DNA of 32,723 bases, taken from Herminiimonas sp. (GTDB lineage Bacteria > Pseudomonadota > Gammaproteobacteria > Burkholderiales > Burkholderiaceae). Position numbers and translations under genes: made by a program. The stretch covers positions 1 to 32,723 of the forward strand of contig JACMQD010000024.1 in NCBI GenBank assembly GCA_014377155.1, written 5' to 3'. Position 1 is the stretch's first letter. The number at the start of each line of letters is the position of its first letter. This document shows, piece by piece, positions 26,523-32,723 of the stretch. The notes beneath the pieces are model-generated. The model searched no databases and was not told where the DNA came from. It saw only the letters and a list, made by a program, of their open reading frames with translations.

Positions 26523-27493
26523 TGTTGGAGCAAGCTGAATTCGTCGGTTGGCAGCATCGCTAAGGTTTCGCGAATCCAGCGATGGGATTTGTTACGCATA
26601 TCCCGTTCATGCCACAACATGTCCACATCCACCACTGGCAGGGCAAACGGTAGATCTTTCAGCACCAGCGAGCCGGACATGTCGATCGAGGCGATCAAAT
26701 GCCGCGGCACGATCGAGATCAGGTCCGACTTGGCCACGACGCGGCCAACCGTAAAAAATTGGTTGACCGTTAGCGCAACACGCCGTGTTCTTCCCAAGTC
26801 GGCGAGGGCCTCATCGGCGGGACCGTGGGCACGCCCCGAAAAACTCATCAGCACATGCAGCGCCTCGCAGTACAGGTCCACTGTCAGGTCCATTTTTGCC
26901 AGCGGATGATCATGACGCATGATACAAACATACTCGCCACTGTACAGACGCTGGTGTCGGATAGGCGACGCCTCGCCCTGGTCCGCGGCCAACTGCGCAA
27001 CCACCCCTGGAAACGAACCGATCGCGATATCGATTTCATTATGCAGCAGCATCGGACGCGGGTCCCGGGTCGGCAGCGGAAGCATGTGGAGGTTAAGGCC
27101 CGGCGCTTCGCGCTTGATTTTCCCCATCAATGGCGGCAGCAGCAGGGATGCCGTGGAATCGGCCATCGCCAATCGAATGGTCGACTCCGACGTGAGAATA
27201 TTTTGCTCCTCGGGTGCGAGGGCGGTTTCGAGATTGGATAGGGCACGGCGTATTGCCGGCCACAACTCGCTGGCGCGCGGCGTCGGCTTCATGCCGTGCG
27301 CGGTTCGTACCAACAAATCGTCGTCGAGCGTATCCCGCAAACGTTTTAGCGCATTCGAAACGGCCGGTTGCGTCGTTGCCAACCGGTCGGCGGCTCGCGT
27401 GAGATTTTGTTCGCTCATGATGGCGTCGAAAACGCGCAGCAGGTTCAAATCAAGTGTCAGAAAGCTCATGGCAGTGCTCGATTCATTGCTCAT
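26519..27493 (-). CDS. LysR-family transcriptional regulator
   Basis: DNA-binding regulator of about 324 residues from the chosen start. N-terminal helix-turn-helix: LDLNLLRVFDAIMSEQNLTR, AADRLATTQPAVSNALKRLR, DDDLLVRTAHGMKPTPRA. The effector domain follows from about residue 100 (STIRLAMADSTASLLLPPLM, then EIDIAIGSFPG). The sequence is closest in style to the NodD/NahR/LinR group. The frame extends to an ATG at 27553, but a predicted -10 (27542-27547) lies downstream of that codon. I therefore prefer 27493; 27469 is also possible. The likely target is the divergent substrate-binding-like gene or the MFS gene, both inferred only from position. Confidence 0.9.
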   Translation of the reverse strand: MSNESSTAMSFLTLDLNLLRVFDAIMSEQNLTRAADRLATTQPAVSNALKRLRDTLDDDLLVRTAHGMKPTPRASELWPAIRRALSNLETALAPEEQNILTSESTIRLAMADSTASLLLPPLMGKIKREAPGLNLHMLPLPTRDPRPMLLHNEIDIAIGSFPGVVAQLAADQGEASPIRHQRLYSGEYVCIMRHDHPLAKMDLTVDLYCEALHVLMSFSGRAHGPADEALADLGRTRRVALTVNQFFTVGRVVAKSDLISIVPRHLIASIDMSGSLVLKDLPFALPVVDVDMLWHERDMRNKSHRWIRETLAMLPTDEFSLLQH

Positions 27494-27534
27494 CGGCGGT
27501 GGATGACTGCCAAGAGCGGTGTTTTGGCTTAGGG

Positions 27535-27569
27535 TGCATTCACTATACTGCATTGCAGCATATCGTGCA
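27535..27569 (-). promoter_or_regulatory. lysR promoter region with TGCA cluster and boxC-like motif
   Basis: TCACTATACTGC (27540-27551) differs from the boxC palindrome at two positions and on the minus strand includes TATAGT (27542-27547), a possible lysR -10 with no clear -35. TGCA tetramers occur at 27535, 27549, 27554 and 27566. It may be a BoxR-type site; this is inference. Confidence 0.4.
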
Positions 27570-27992
27570 TCAATCCATATATTTGGGTTTCGGAGGGCAT
27601 TCCGCGAATATTGTCACCATAGACATAAAGATACGAGTAATTAGCGCTTCACGACTGACGTGGGCGACCGCAACAACAATTTGTTAGCTAGATTTGGTGC
27701 AATGCAAAATGCATGTGAGTAAGCCGGAACGCCAGTACACCGTCACGGGTTATTACGACTAGTCGAGATGCCGATACTGTCGAGCATGGGCCGGATCGAA
27801 AGTGCATCGATACTTGGGCCCTGTTCTCACACGCGTCTACCCCGGTACGATCCGATGCTGCGCACGACCTTCGAGGACTGACCGCTACCGCAGCAGTGAA
27901 GACGCCTCGTTGATACGAAAGTGTTACGATGCGACGGGTACATTTCAAGCAGACTAATCGGTCGATACAACGCATACAATCAAAGAGAAAAA
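27570..27992. other. Divergent intergenic region, lysR to substrate-binding-like gene
   Basis: About 420 bases with no supported gene. Additional TGCA tetramers occur around 27700-27712. TACAAT close to the downstream ATG is too near the start to judge as a promoter. AAAGAG precedes the ATG at 27993. Confidence 0.45.
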
Positions 27993-28718
27993 ATGACTAA
28001 TTCATCTGCTGTGGTTGCTGCATTTGCGCCGACTGGCACGCTGCGCGCATCGATAAATCTTGGTAACCCGATTCTTGCTAATCTCGATATGAACCGCAAT
28101 CCGGTTGGCGTCTCCGTCGATCTGGCAACTGAGCTGGCGCAGCGTCTGGGTGTTGATCTCGAGCTGGTGGTATTCGACGCGGCTGGTAAGTGCGTCGACG
28201 CACTAGCCCTGGAACAAGCCGACATCGGGTTCTTTGCCATTGATCCGCTACGCGGGGCAGACATTGCGTTTACCGCGCCGTATGTTTTGATCGAGGGCTT
28301 CTACCTGGTGCGCGCGGCGTCACCGATCGTGACCAACGCCGATGTCGACCGTACCGGTCATCGCGTCGTCGTCGGCCGGGGAAGTGCTTATGATTTGTAC
28401 CTGACCAGGCAACTGACACAGGCGGAAATTATCAGGGCACCGACCTCGCAGGCGGTAGTTGATACCTTCATCGATCAAAACGCGCAAGTGGCCGCCGGCG
28501 TCAAGCAGCAACTCTTGGCGGACGCCCACCGACTCGGCGGCTTGCGGCTACTCGATACACGCTTCATGGTGATCCAGCAAGCAATAGGTGTGGCGAAGTC
28601 GCGTGGCGAAGCGGTCGCGGTTTTTTTACATCACTTTGTCGAGACTATGAAAACGTCTGGCTTCATCGAACGTGCATTGCAGCGGCATGATATCAGCGGG
28701 GCTGCTGTGGCACCGTAA
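27993..28718 (+). CDS. Substrate-binding-protein-like (SBP_bac_3) protein without a signal peptide
   Basis: A 241-residue protein with a type II periplasmic binding fold like that of amino acid ABC binding proteins. Seen: TGTLRASINLGNPILAN, GVSVDLATELAQRLGVDLEL, ALEQADIGFFAIDPLRGADI, AFTAPYVLIEGFYLV, and the hinge GRGSAYDLYLTRQL. There is no hydrophobic N-terminal segment: the start MTNSSAVVAAFAPTG leads straight into the fold, so it is probably cytoplasmic. AAAGAG before the ATG at 27993 supports the start, and in-frame upstream codons do not add a signal peptide. Signal-less members of this kind occur in Burkholderiales. The ligand is unknown, and no permease or ATPase adjoins it. Confidence 0.85.
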   Translation: MTNSSAVVAAFAPTGTLRASINLGNPILANLDMNRNPVGVSVDLATELAQRLGVDLELVVFDAAGKCVDALALEQADIGFFAIDPLRGADIAFTAPYVLIEGFYLVRAASPIVTNADVDRTGHRVVVGRGSAYDLYLTRQLTQAEIIRAPTSQAVVDTFIDQNAQVAAGVKQQLLADAHRLGGLRLLDTRFMVIQQAIGVAKSRGEAVAVFLHHFVETMKTSGFIERALQRHDISGAAVAP

Positions 28719-28720
28719 TC

Positions 28721-29620
28721 TCAAGCCATTTCGTCGCGCTGGTCGCTTTGCAAGCGAACGTTGACGTAGTTTTCCAGAAAGCGCGAATACACGGCACCGT
28801 ACACTGGCCACACCGCCGGTCCCGGGCTAGCATGTCCGTCGTCGAAGCGCGGAAAGCGCTGTGGATTGAACATCGACAGTTTTATCTCGCATGGAATCGA
28901 GTCGCACAGGGGATCGGACTGGTAGCCGAAACGAAAATCCGGGCCGCTGTAGTCGTCGGTCAACCTGACGATATGACTAATACCGCCAAAGAATTGCACA
29001 ATGCCGTCGACGGCAGCGCCGTTGGAATAGATTCCGATGAAGTGGTCGAATGGTCCGAGCGCCATAATCGGCAAGCGATCGGATGTGTTAAGCCAGCGAA
29101 TGTACTTCTTTTCGTCGCCGACGCCGTTAAGGATGAAGTTACGGGCGCTATCGAAGCAGGACATTAATGCAAGGTCCGGCGAATTCGCACCGAGCAGGTT
29201 GAAGGCTGCTTTCAACAAGCCGCGAAAATATGTTTTGCCGCCGATACGTGGGCTCAACTGGACGTCGGCGCCGGCACGATCGGTTGTTGCGCGTGGTCTG
29301 GCGCCCCATGCAACCTCCGGAAAAAATTTGCGCAGTACCCCTGTCGCCCAGCCTTGCCGATGGGTTTCGAATCGGGTGGCGCGCGAGGCGACCACGAATG
29401 GCGTCTTACCGCCGTCCATCTCGTCATTATGGCAAGCGAGCAGCTTATGCACATCGCCCAAACCTTCCTCCAGGGCGATATCGATGGTTTGTTCGAAAGA
29501 CGACTGGACTGCATTACAGGCGATGTCGCGCGACACCCACTTCGAGCCGAAAAATCGCTGCAATATGTACACCGCTTTTGCGTCGGTAAAAACCGTTTTT
29601 GTATAGATGCAGATCGTCAT
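28721..29620 (-). CDS. Uncharacterised protein with degenerate HNH-like N-terminus
   Basis: A 299-residue soluble protein with no signal peptide or membrane segment. I do not recognise the full-length family. The first 47 residues follow the layout of HNH_5-type endonucleases (CxxC, EHI-P, GG, CxxCN), but key residues differ: C4-I-Y-T7, VYIL at 17-20 where EHIL is expected, and C35-N-A-V38-Q where CxxCN is expected. Two of four zinc cysteines and the catalytic His would be missing. The rest (for example GGKTYFRGLLKAAFNLLGAN and WPVYGAVYSRFLENY) resembles the C-terminal part of such large HNH proteins. It is convergent with the preceding gene, the stops lying two bases apart. It could be inactive or have a new role. 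Confidence 0.7.
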   Translation of the reverse strand: MTICIYTKTVFTDAKAVYILQRFFGSKWVSRDIACNAVQSSFEQTIDIALEEGLGDVHKLLACHNDEMDGGKTPFVVASRATRFETHRQGWATGVLRKFFPEVAWGARPRATTDRAGADVQLSPRIGGKTYFRGLLKAAFNLLGANSPDLALMSCFDSARNFILNGVGDEKKYIRWLNTSDRLPIMALGPFDHFIGIYSNGAAVDGIVQFFGGISHIVRLTDDYSGPDFRFGYQSDPLCDSIPCEIKLSMFNPQRFPRFDDGHASPGPAVWPVYGAVYSRFLENYVNVRLQSDQRDEMA

Positions 29621-30176
29621 CAGTCGTCCCGTATCGATTGAAGCACTTCAGGCCCCAGGTTCATGTCCAGGCGACTTACTGATTGTCACCGTACAAGCCA
29701 ATCCATTTGCGAGCCGCCTATCAATTGCACGCAAACTTACAACCTTCATTCAGTAGGATAAAAGTTCTTCCAGTCGATGAGTGGCGTGTTGACGCCGACT
29801 TCCCGGATTTATTGAAGACACGTCTAAGACAAACTTAGGGTAGCTGTGTTCCAAAATGGAAACAAGAAAAAACGATAATTAATGTCGGTTCAGGATTTGC
29901 TTTGCGCATAAAGCAACAACAGCGCAGGCTTATCGGATCACCAGTGTCTGATTCTCAATTTATACCAAGAGCAAAGAAGGAGTTGTCCAGGCGTTGCCGA
30001 CCCGATGTCGTCGCCGCGTATCGGATTGCGGCGCACATAAGCATCGCTAGATTTTTCGCAAGCTCTTTTGCCGATCCGACACTACGCCGCTGGCGCGGCG
30101 GGTAAAATGGTGCGCCTCGGGCATTTGCTGGAAATTAGTCCGCAGACGCACATTTCCCACGAATGACCAGCAACCC
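29621..30176. other. Intergenic region upstream of the nucleoside-type ABC importer
   Basis: About 556 bases with no supported gene. It holds a 7-bp inverted repeat (29897-29916), a GC-rich stem (CGCCGC / GCGGCG, about 30086-30101), and TAAAAT a few bases after it that could be a -10. I see no -35 at the right distance. Confidence 0.45.
29897..29916. repeat. Inverted repeat upstream of the ABC importer genes
   Basis: TTGCTTT and AAAGCAA flank a six-base centre, a perfect 7-bp dyad about 260 bases before the ATPase gene. It could be a regulator site or an RNA hairpin; no function is known. Confidence 0.4.
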
Positions 30177-31709
30177 ATGACACCACGTCTACAGCTAAGC
30201 AATATCACCAAGCGCTACCCGGCCGTGGTTGCCAATGACGGCATCGACCTGCTGGTTCAGCCCGGCGAAATCCATGCGGTACTGGGCGAAAACGGCGCCG
30301 GCAAGTCGACCCTGATGAAAATCATCTACGGCGCCGTCAAGCCGGACGCCGGTGAAATGCGCTGGAACGGCGACACCGTTCAGATCGCCAATCCTGCGGC
30401 GGCGCGCCAGCTCGGCATCGCGATGGTATTTCAGCATTTTTCGCTTTTCGATACGCTGACTGTCGCCGAAAACATCGCGCTCGGACTGCCCGCCGACACC
30501 CGTCTCGATGCGCTTGAAAAACGCATCAGCACGACCGCCAGCCAGTATGGCCTCGAACTCGAACCACGTCGCCATGTGCACACGCTGTCGGTCGGCGAAT
30601 GCCAGCGCGTCGAGATCGTACGGGCGTTGCTGGCGATGCCACAATTGCTGATCCTAGACGAGCCTACCTCGGTACTGACACCGCAGGCTGTCGACAAGCT
30701 GTTCGAAACCCTGCGCAAGCTTGCCGCCGAAGGTTGCAGCATTCTCTACATCAGCCATAAGCTCGACGAGATCCGGGCGTTGTGTCATACCTGCAGCGTC
30801 GTGCGCGCAGGCCGTAATACCGGTGTCTGCGATCCGCGTCAGGAGTCGTCTGCCAGTCTGTCGCGCATGATGATCGGTTCCGAACCGCCTGCAATCCGCC
30901 ATGTGGTCCGCGAACCGGGTGCGGTGCTACTGTCGGTGCGCAACCTGTCGCTTGCCAAAAGCCATCCGTTCGCCACCGCGCTGGACAATATCAGTGTTGA
31001 CGTGCGGGCAGGTGAAATCGTCGGCATTGCCGGCGTGTCCGGCAATGGCCAACAGGAACTGCTCGCCGTGCTGTCCGGCGAGGACCGCCGCGCCGGTGCC
31101 GAGACAATCCTCCTGCAAGGCCAGCCGGTCGGGAATCTCGACCCGGCCAAGCGTCGTACGATGGGCCTTGGTTTCATTCCCGAAGAGCGCCTCGGCCGCG
31201 GCGCCGTGCCCGACCTGTCACTGGCCGACAATATCCTGCTGTCGCATCAGGGCGAGGCCACGGTACGCCGCGGGTTGATTCGGCGCAATGCCATTACCGG
31301 CATTGCCGCATCGATTATCGAGCGTTTCCGTGTCAAGGCGAGCGGTCCGCAAGCGATCGCGCGCAGCCTGTCGGGTGGCAATCTGCAAAAATACCTGGTC
31401 GGACGCGAGATCATGCGCACGCCGCACGTATTACTCGTTGCGCAACCGACCTGGGGCGTCGATGTCGGCGCCGCCGCCCAGATTCGCGCCGAGCTGGTTG
31501 CCATGCGCGATGCGGGCTGTGCGCTGCTGGTGGTGTCGGAAGAGCTGGACGAACTGTTCGAAATTGCCGACCGCATGGTTGTCATTGCCAAGGGTCGCGT
31601 GTCGCCGTCAATCGCGACCGCGGACGCCACCGTAGCGCAGATCGGCCAATGGATGAGCGGCCTGTGGTCAGAAGATGATCGCAACGAGGCGAAACATGCT
31701 CCGGCTTGA
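30177..31709 (+). CDS. Nucleoside/simple-sugar-type ABC importer ATPase (two ABC domains)
   Basis: A 510-residue tandem ATPase of the RbsA/YufO type, energising a BMP-dependent importer probably for nucleosides or related compounds. First domain: Walker A GENGAGKST near residues 37-45, Q-loop MVFQHFSLFDTLTVAEN, signature LSVGECQRVEIVRALL, Walker B LLILDEPTSVLTP. Second domain: the Walker A position reads GVSGNGQQELL, degenerate as usual in this family, with signature LSGGNLQKYLVGREI and LLVAQPTWGVDVGAA in place of Walker B (Gln for the catalytic Glu). The gene overlaps the permease start by 14 bases. Substrate assignment rests on family resemblance. Confidence 0.93.
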   Translation: MTPRLQLSNITKRYPAVVANDGIDLLVQPGEIHAVLGENGAGKSTLMKIIYGAVKPDAGEMRWNGDTVQIANPAAARQLGIAMVFQHFSLFDTLTVAENIALGLPADTRLDALEKRISTTASQYGLELEPRRHVHTLSVGECQRVEIVRALLAMPQLLILDEPTSVLTPQAVDKLFETLRKLAAEGCSILYISHKLDEIRALCHTCSVVRAGRNTGVCDPRQESSASLSRMMIGSEPPAIRHVVREPGAVLLSVRNLSLAKSHPFATALDNISVDVRAGEIVGIAGVSGNGQQELLAVLSGEDRRAGAETILLQGQPVGNLDPAKRRTMGLGFIPEERLGRGAVPDLSLADNILLSHQGEATVRRGLIRRNAITGIAASIIERFRVKASGPQAIARSLSGGNLQKYLVGREIMRTPHVLLVAQPTWGVDVGAAAQIRAELVAMRDAGCALLVVSEELDELFEIADRMVVIAKGRVSPSIATADATVAQIGQWMSGLWSEDDRNEAKHAPA

Positions 31710-32723
31710 ATTGCGGGCGACGCCGTCGCGGCTGATGTCATGGCTGTCGCCGTTGCTGGCGCTGTTGTTGACGGTACTGTGTGGCGTGCTGCTGTTCGTC
31801 GCGCTTGGAAAAGACCCGCTCGCCGGGCTGGCGGTATTTTTCCTGGAGCCGATCAGGGACCTGCGCGGCTGGTCGGAAGTCGGCATCAAGGTCGCACCGC
31901 TGTTGATGATTTCGATCGGCCTGGCGGTGTGCTACCGCGCCAATGTGTTCAATATCGGCGCGGAAGGACAACTAGTGGCCGGCGCGATTGCTGGCGGCGC
32001 TGCGGCGTTGTGGCTCGACCATGGCGATAATGGCGGTGCCCTGTTGATCACGCTGGTGCTGTTGGCGGGTATGGCTGGTGGCATGTTGTGGGCGGCAATG
32101 ACTGCCTATTTGCGCGATGCCTTCAATGCCAGCGAAATATTGGTTTCCCTAATGCTGGTCTACATCGCGCAACTGCTGTTGAGTTATCTGGTGCACGGTT
32201 ATCTTAAAGATCCCGCAGGGTTCAATTTTCCGCAATCGAAAATGTTATCGGACGGCTTTCTGCTGCCGATGGTGATTCCGCAGACGCGGCTGCACTTGGG
32301 AATCGTACTGGCCCTGATCGCATCGGCGATTGCATGGGTGTTTCTGTCCAGGAGCTTTGCCGGATACAAATTGCAGGTGGGCGGCATGGCACCGGCGGCG
32401 GCACGCTATGCCGGCTTTTCGGGACGCAAATCCTTATGGACCTCGATGATGGTTTGCGGTGCACTGGCAGGTCTGGCCGGCGTGTGCGAAGTTATCGGGC
32501 CGATCGGCCAGCTGACGCCATCGGTGTCGCCCGGTTATGGGTTTGCGGCAATCATCGTGGCCTACGTCGGTCGCCTGCATCCTGTCGGCGTGATATTTTC
32601 CAGCTTCATCATGGCGCTTTTCTATATTGGCGGCGAACTGGCGCAATCGCGGCTGGGCATGCCCAATGCGATCACCGGCGTGTTTCAGGGCATCCTGTTG
32701 TTTGCGCTGCTGGCCTGCGATGT
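31696..32723 (+). CDS. Nucleoside-type ABC importer permease 1, C-terminus off the window
   Basis: Inner-membrane permease of the BPD_transp_2 family (YufP-like), about 342 residues visible and no stop before the window edge. Seen: a first long hydrophobic helix (LSPLLALLLTVLCGVLLFVAL), GIKVAPLLMISIGLAVCYRA followed by NVFNIGAEGQLVAGAIAGG (family hallmark), LRDAFNASEILVSLMLVYIA, the coupling loop GGMAPAAARYAGFSGRK, and SPGYGFAAIIVAYVGRLHP. The ATG lies inside the end of the ATPase gene, so translation is coupled. A second permease and a BMP-type binding protein are expected further downstream, outside the window. Confidence 0.92.
   Translation, partial: MLRLELRATPSRLMSWLSPLLALLLTVLCGVLLFVALGKDPLAGLAVFFLEPIRDLRGWSEVGIKVAPLLMISIGLAVCYRANVFNIGAEGQLVAGAIAGGAAALWLDHGDNGGALLITLVLLAGMAGGMLWAAMTAYLRDAFNASEILVSLMLVYIAQLLLSYLVHGYLKDPAGFNFPQSKMLSDGFLLPMVIPQTRLHLGIVLALIASAIAWVFLSRSFAGYKLQVGGMAPAAARYAGFSGRKSLWTSMMVCGALAGLAGVCEVIGPIGQLTPSVSPGYGFAAIIVAYVGRLHPVGVIFSSFIMALFYIGGELAQSRLGMPNAITGVFQGILLFALLACD

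Noticed and set aside
27494..27553. Longer LysR start at 27553
   Set aside because: The added residues are not family-like, and a predicted -10 lies inside the extension.
29902..30105. 67-codon plus-strand ORF in the gap before the ABC importer
   Set aside because: No ribosome site, no protein-like pattern, and it overlaps the dyad structures.

Overview
The window reads as a chromosomal segment of a beta-proteobacterium, most likely order Burkholderiales and possibly Oxalobacteraceae. This is inferred from gene content: an aerobic benzoyl-CoA (box) cluster with a BoxR-type regulator and a Liv-type ABC importer, a DctA carrier, and moderately GC-rich coding DNA. I see no rRNA or tRNA genes, CRISPR arrays, insertion sequences or phage genes. 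The gene at each end is cut by the window edge.

Layout. (1) 1-2292, minus strand: 6-phosphogluconolactonase (pgl), a 29-codon ORF overlapping its neighbours at both ends, and phosphoglucomutase (pgm, C-terminus off the window). (2) 2293-4444: a possibly frameshifted small gene, an HPF/RaiA-type ribosome-associated protein and a one-domain EamA membrane protein, with long empty stretches. (3) 4445-7866, plus strand: phosphoketolase (xfp) overlapping a class I fructose-bisphosphate aldolase in an ATGA junction. (4) 8048-13697, minus strand: boxR, boxC, boxB, boxA. Their products epoxidise benzoyl-CoA, open the ring hydrolytically and control the pathway. (5) 14082-21161, plus strand, divergent from boxR: benzoate-CoA ligase, an alpha/beta hydrolase, and a complete five-gene Liv-type ABC importer presumably for benzoate or a related aromatic acid. 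(6) 21528-26522, plus strand: dctA, an ABCD/SbmA-like ABC exporter-type protein and an MFS transporter. (7) 26519-29620: a LysR regulator convergent with the MFS gene, a signal-less substrate-binding-like protein, and an unknown protein that looks like an HNH fold stripped of its metal ligands. (8) 30177-32723, plus strand: the ATPase and first permease of a nucleoside/sugar-type ABC importer.

How it works together. Benzoate would enter through the Liv-type importer and be activated by the ligase. BoxAB would epoxidise benzoyl-CoA, and BoxC would cleave the ring to 3,4-dehydroadipyl-CoA semialdehyde plus formate. The next enzyme, BoxD (aldehyde dehydrogenase), is not in the window. BoxR probably senses benzoyl-CoA. 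Candidate operators sit on the -10 regions of boxC and the ligase gene: the 12-bp perfect palindrome over the boxC -10 and a near copy (GCACTATAAAGC) upstream of the ligase. A related site with four TGCA tetramers lies at the lysR promoter region.

The most interesting leads are this shared palindrome/TGCA arrangement, the 9-bp hairpin between boxB and boxA, the pgl-ORF-pgm coupling with an A6 run, the coupled xfp-aldolase pair and the degenerate HNH-like protein. I saw no clear evidence of a wholly new system.
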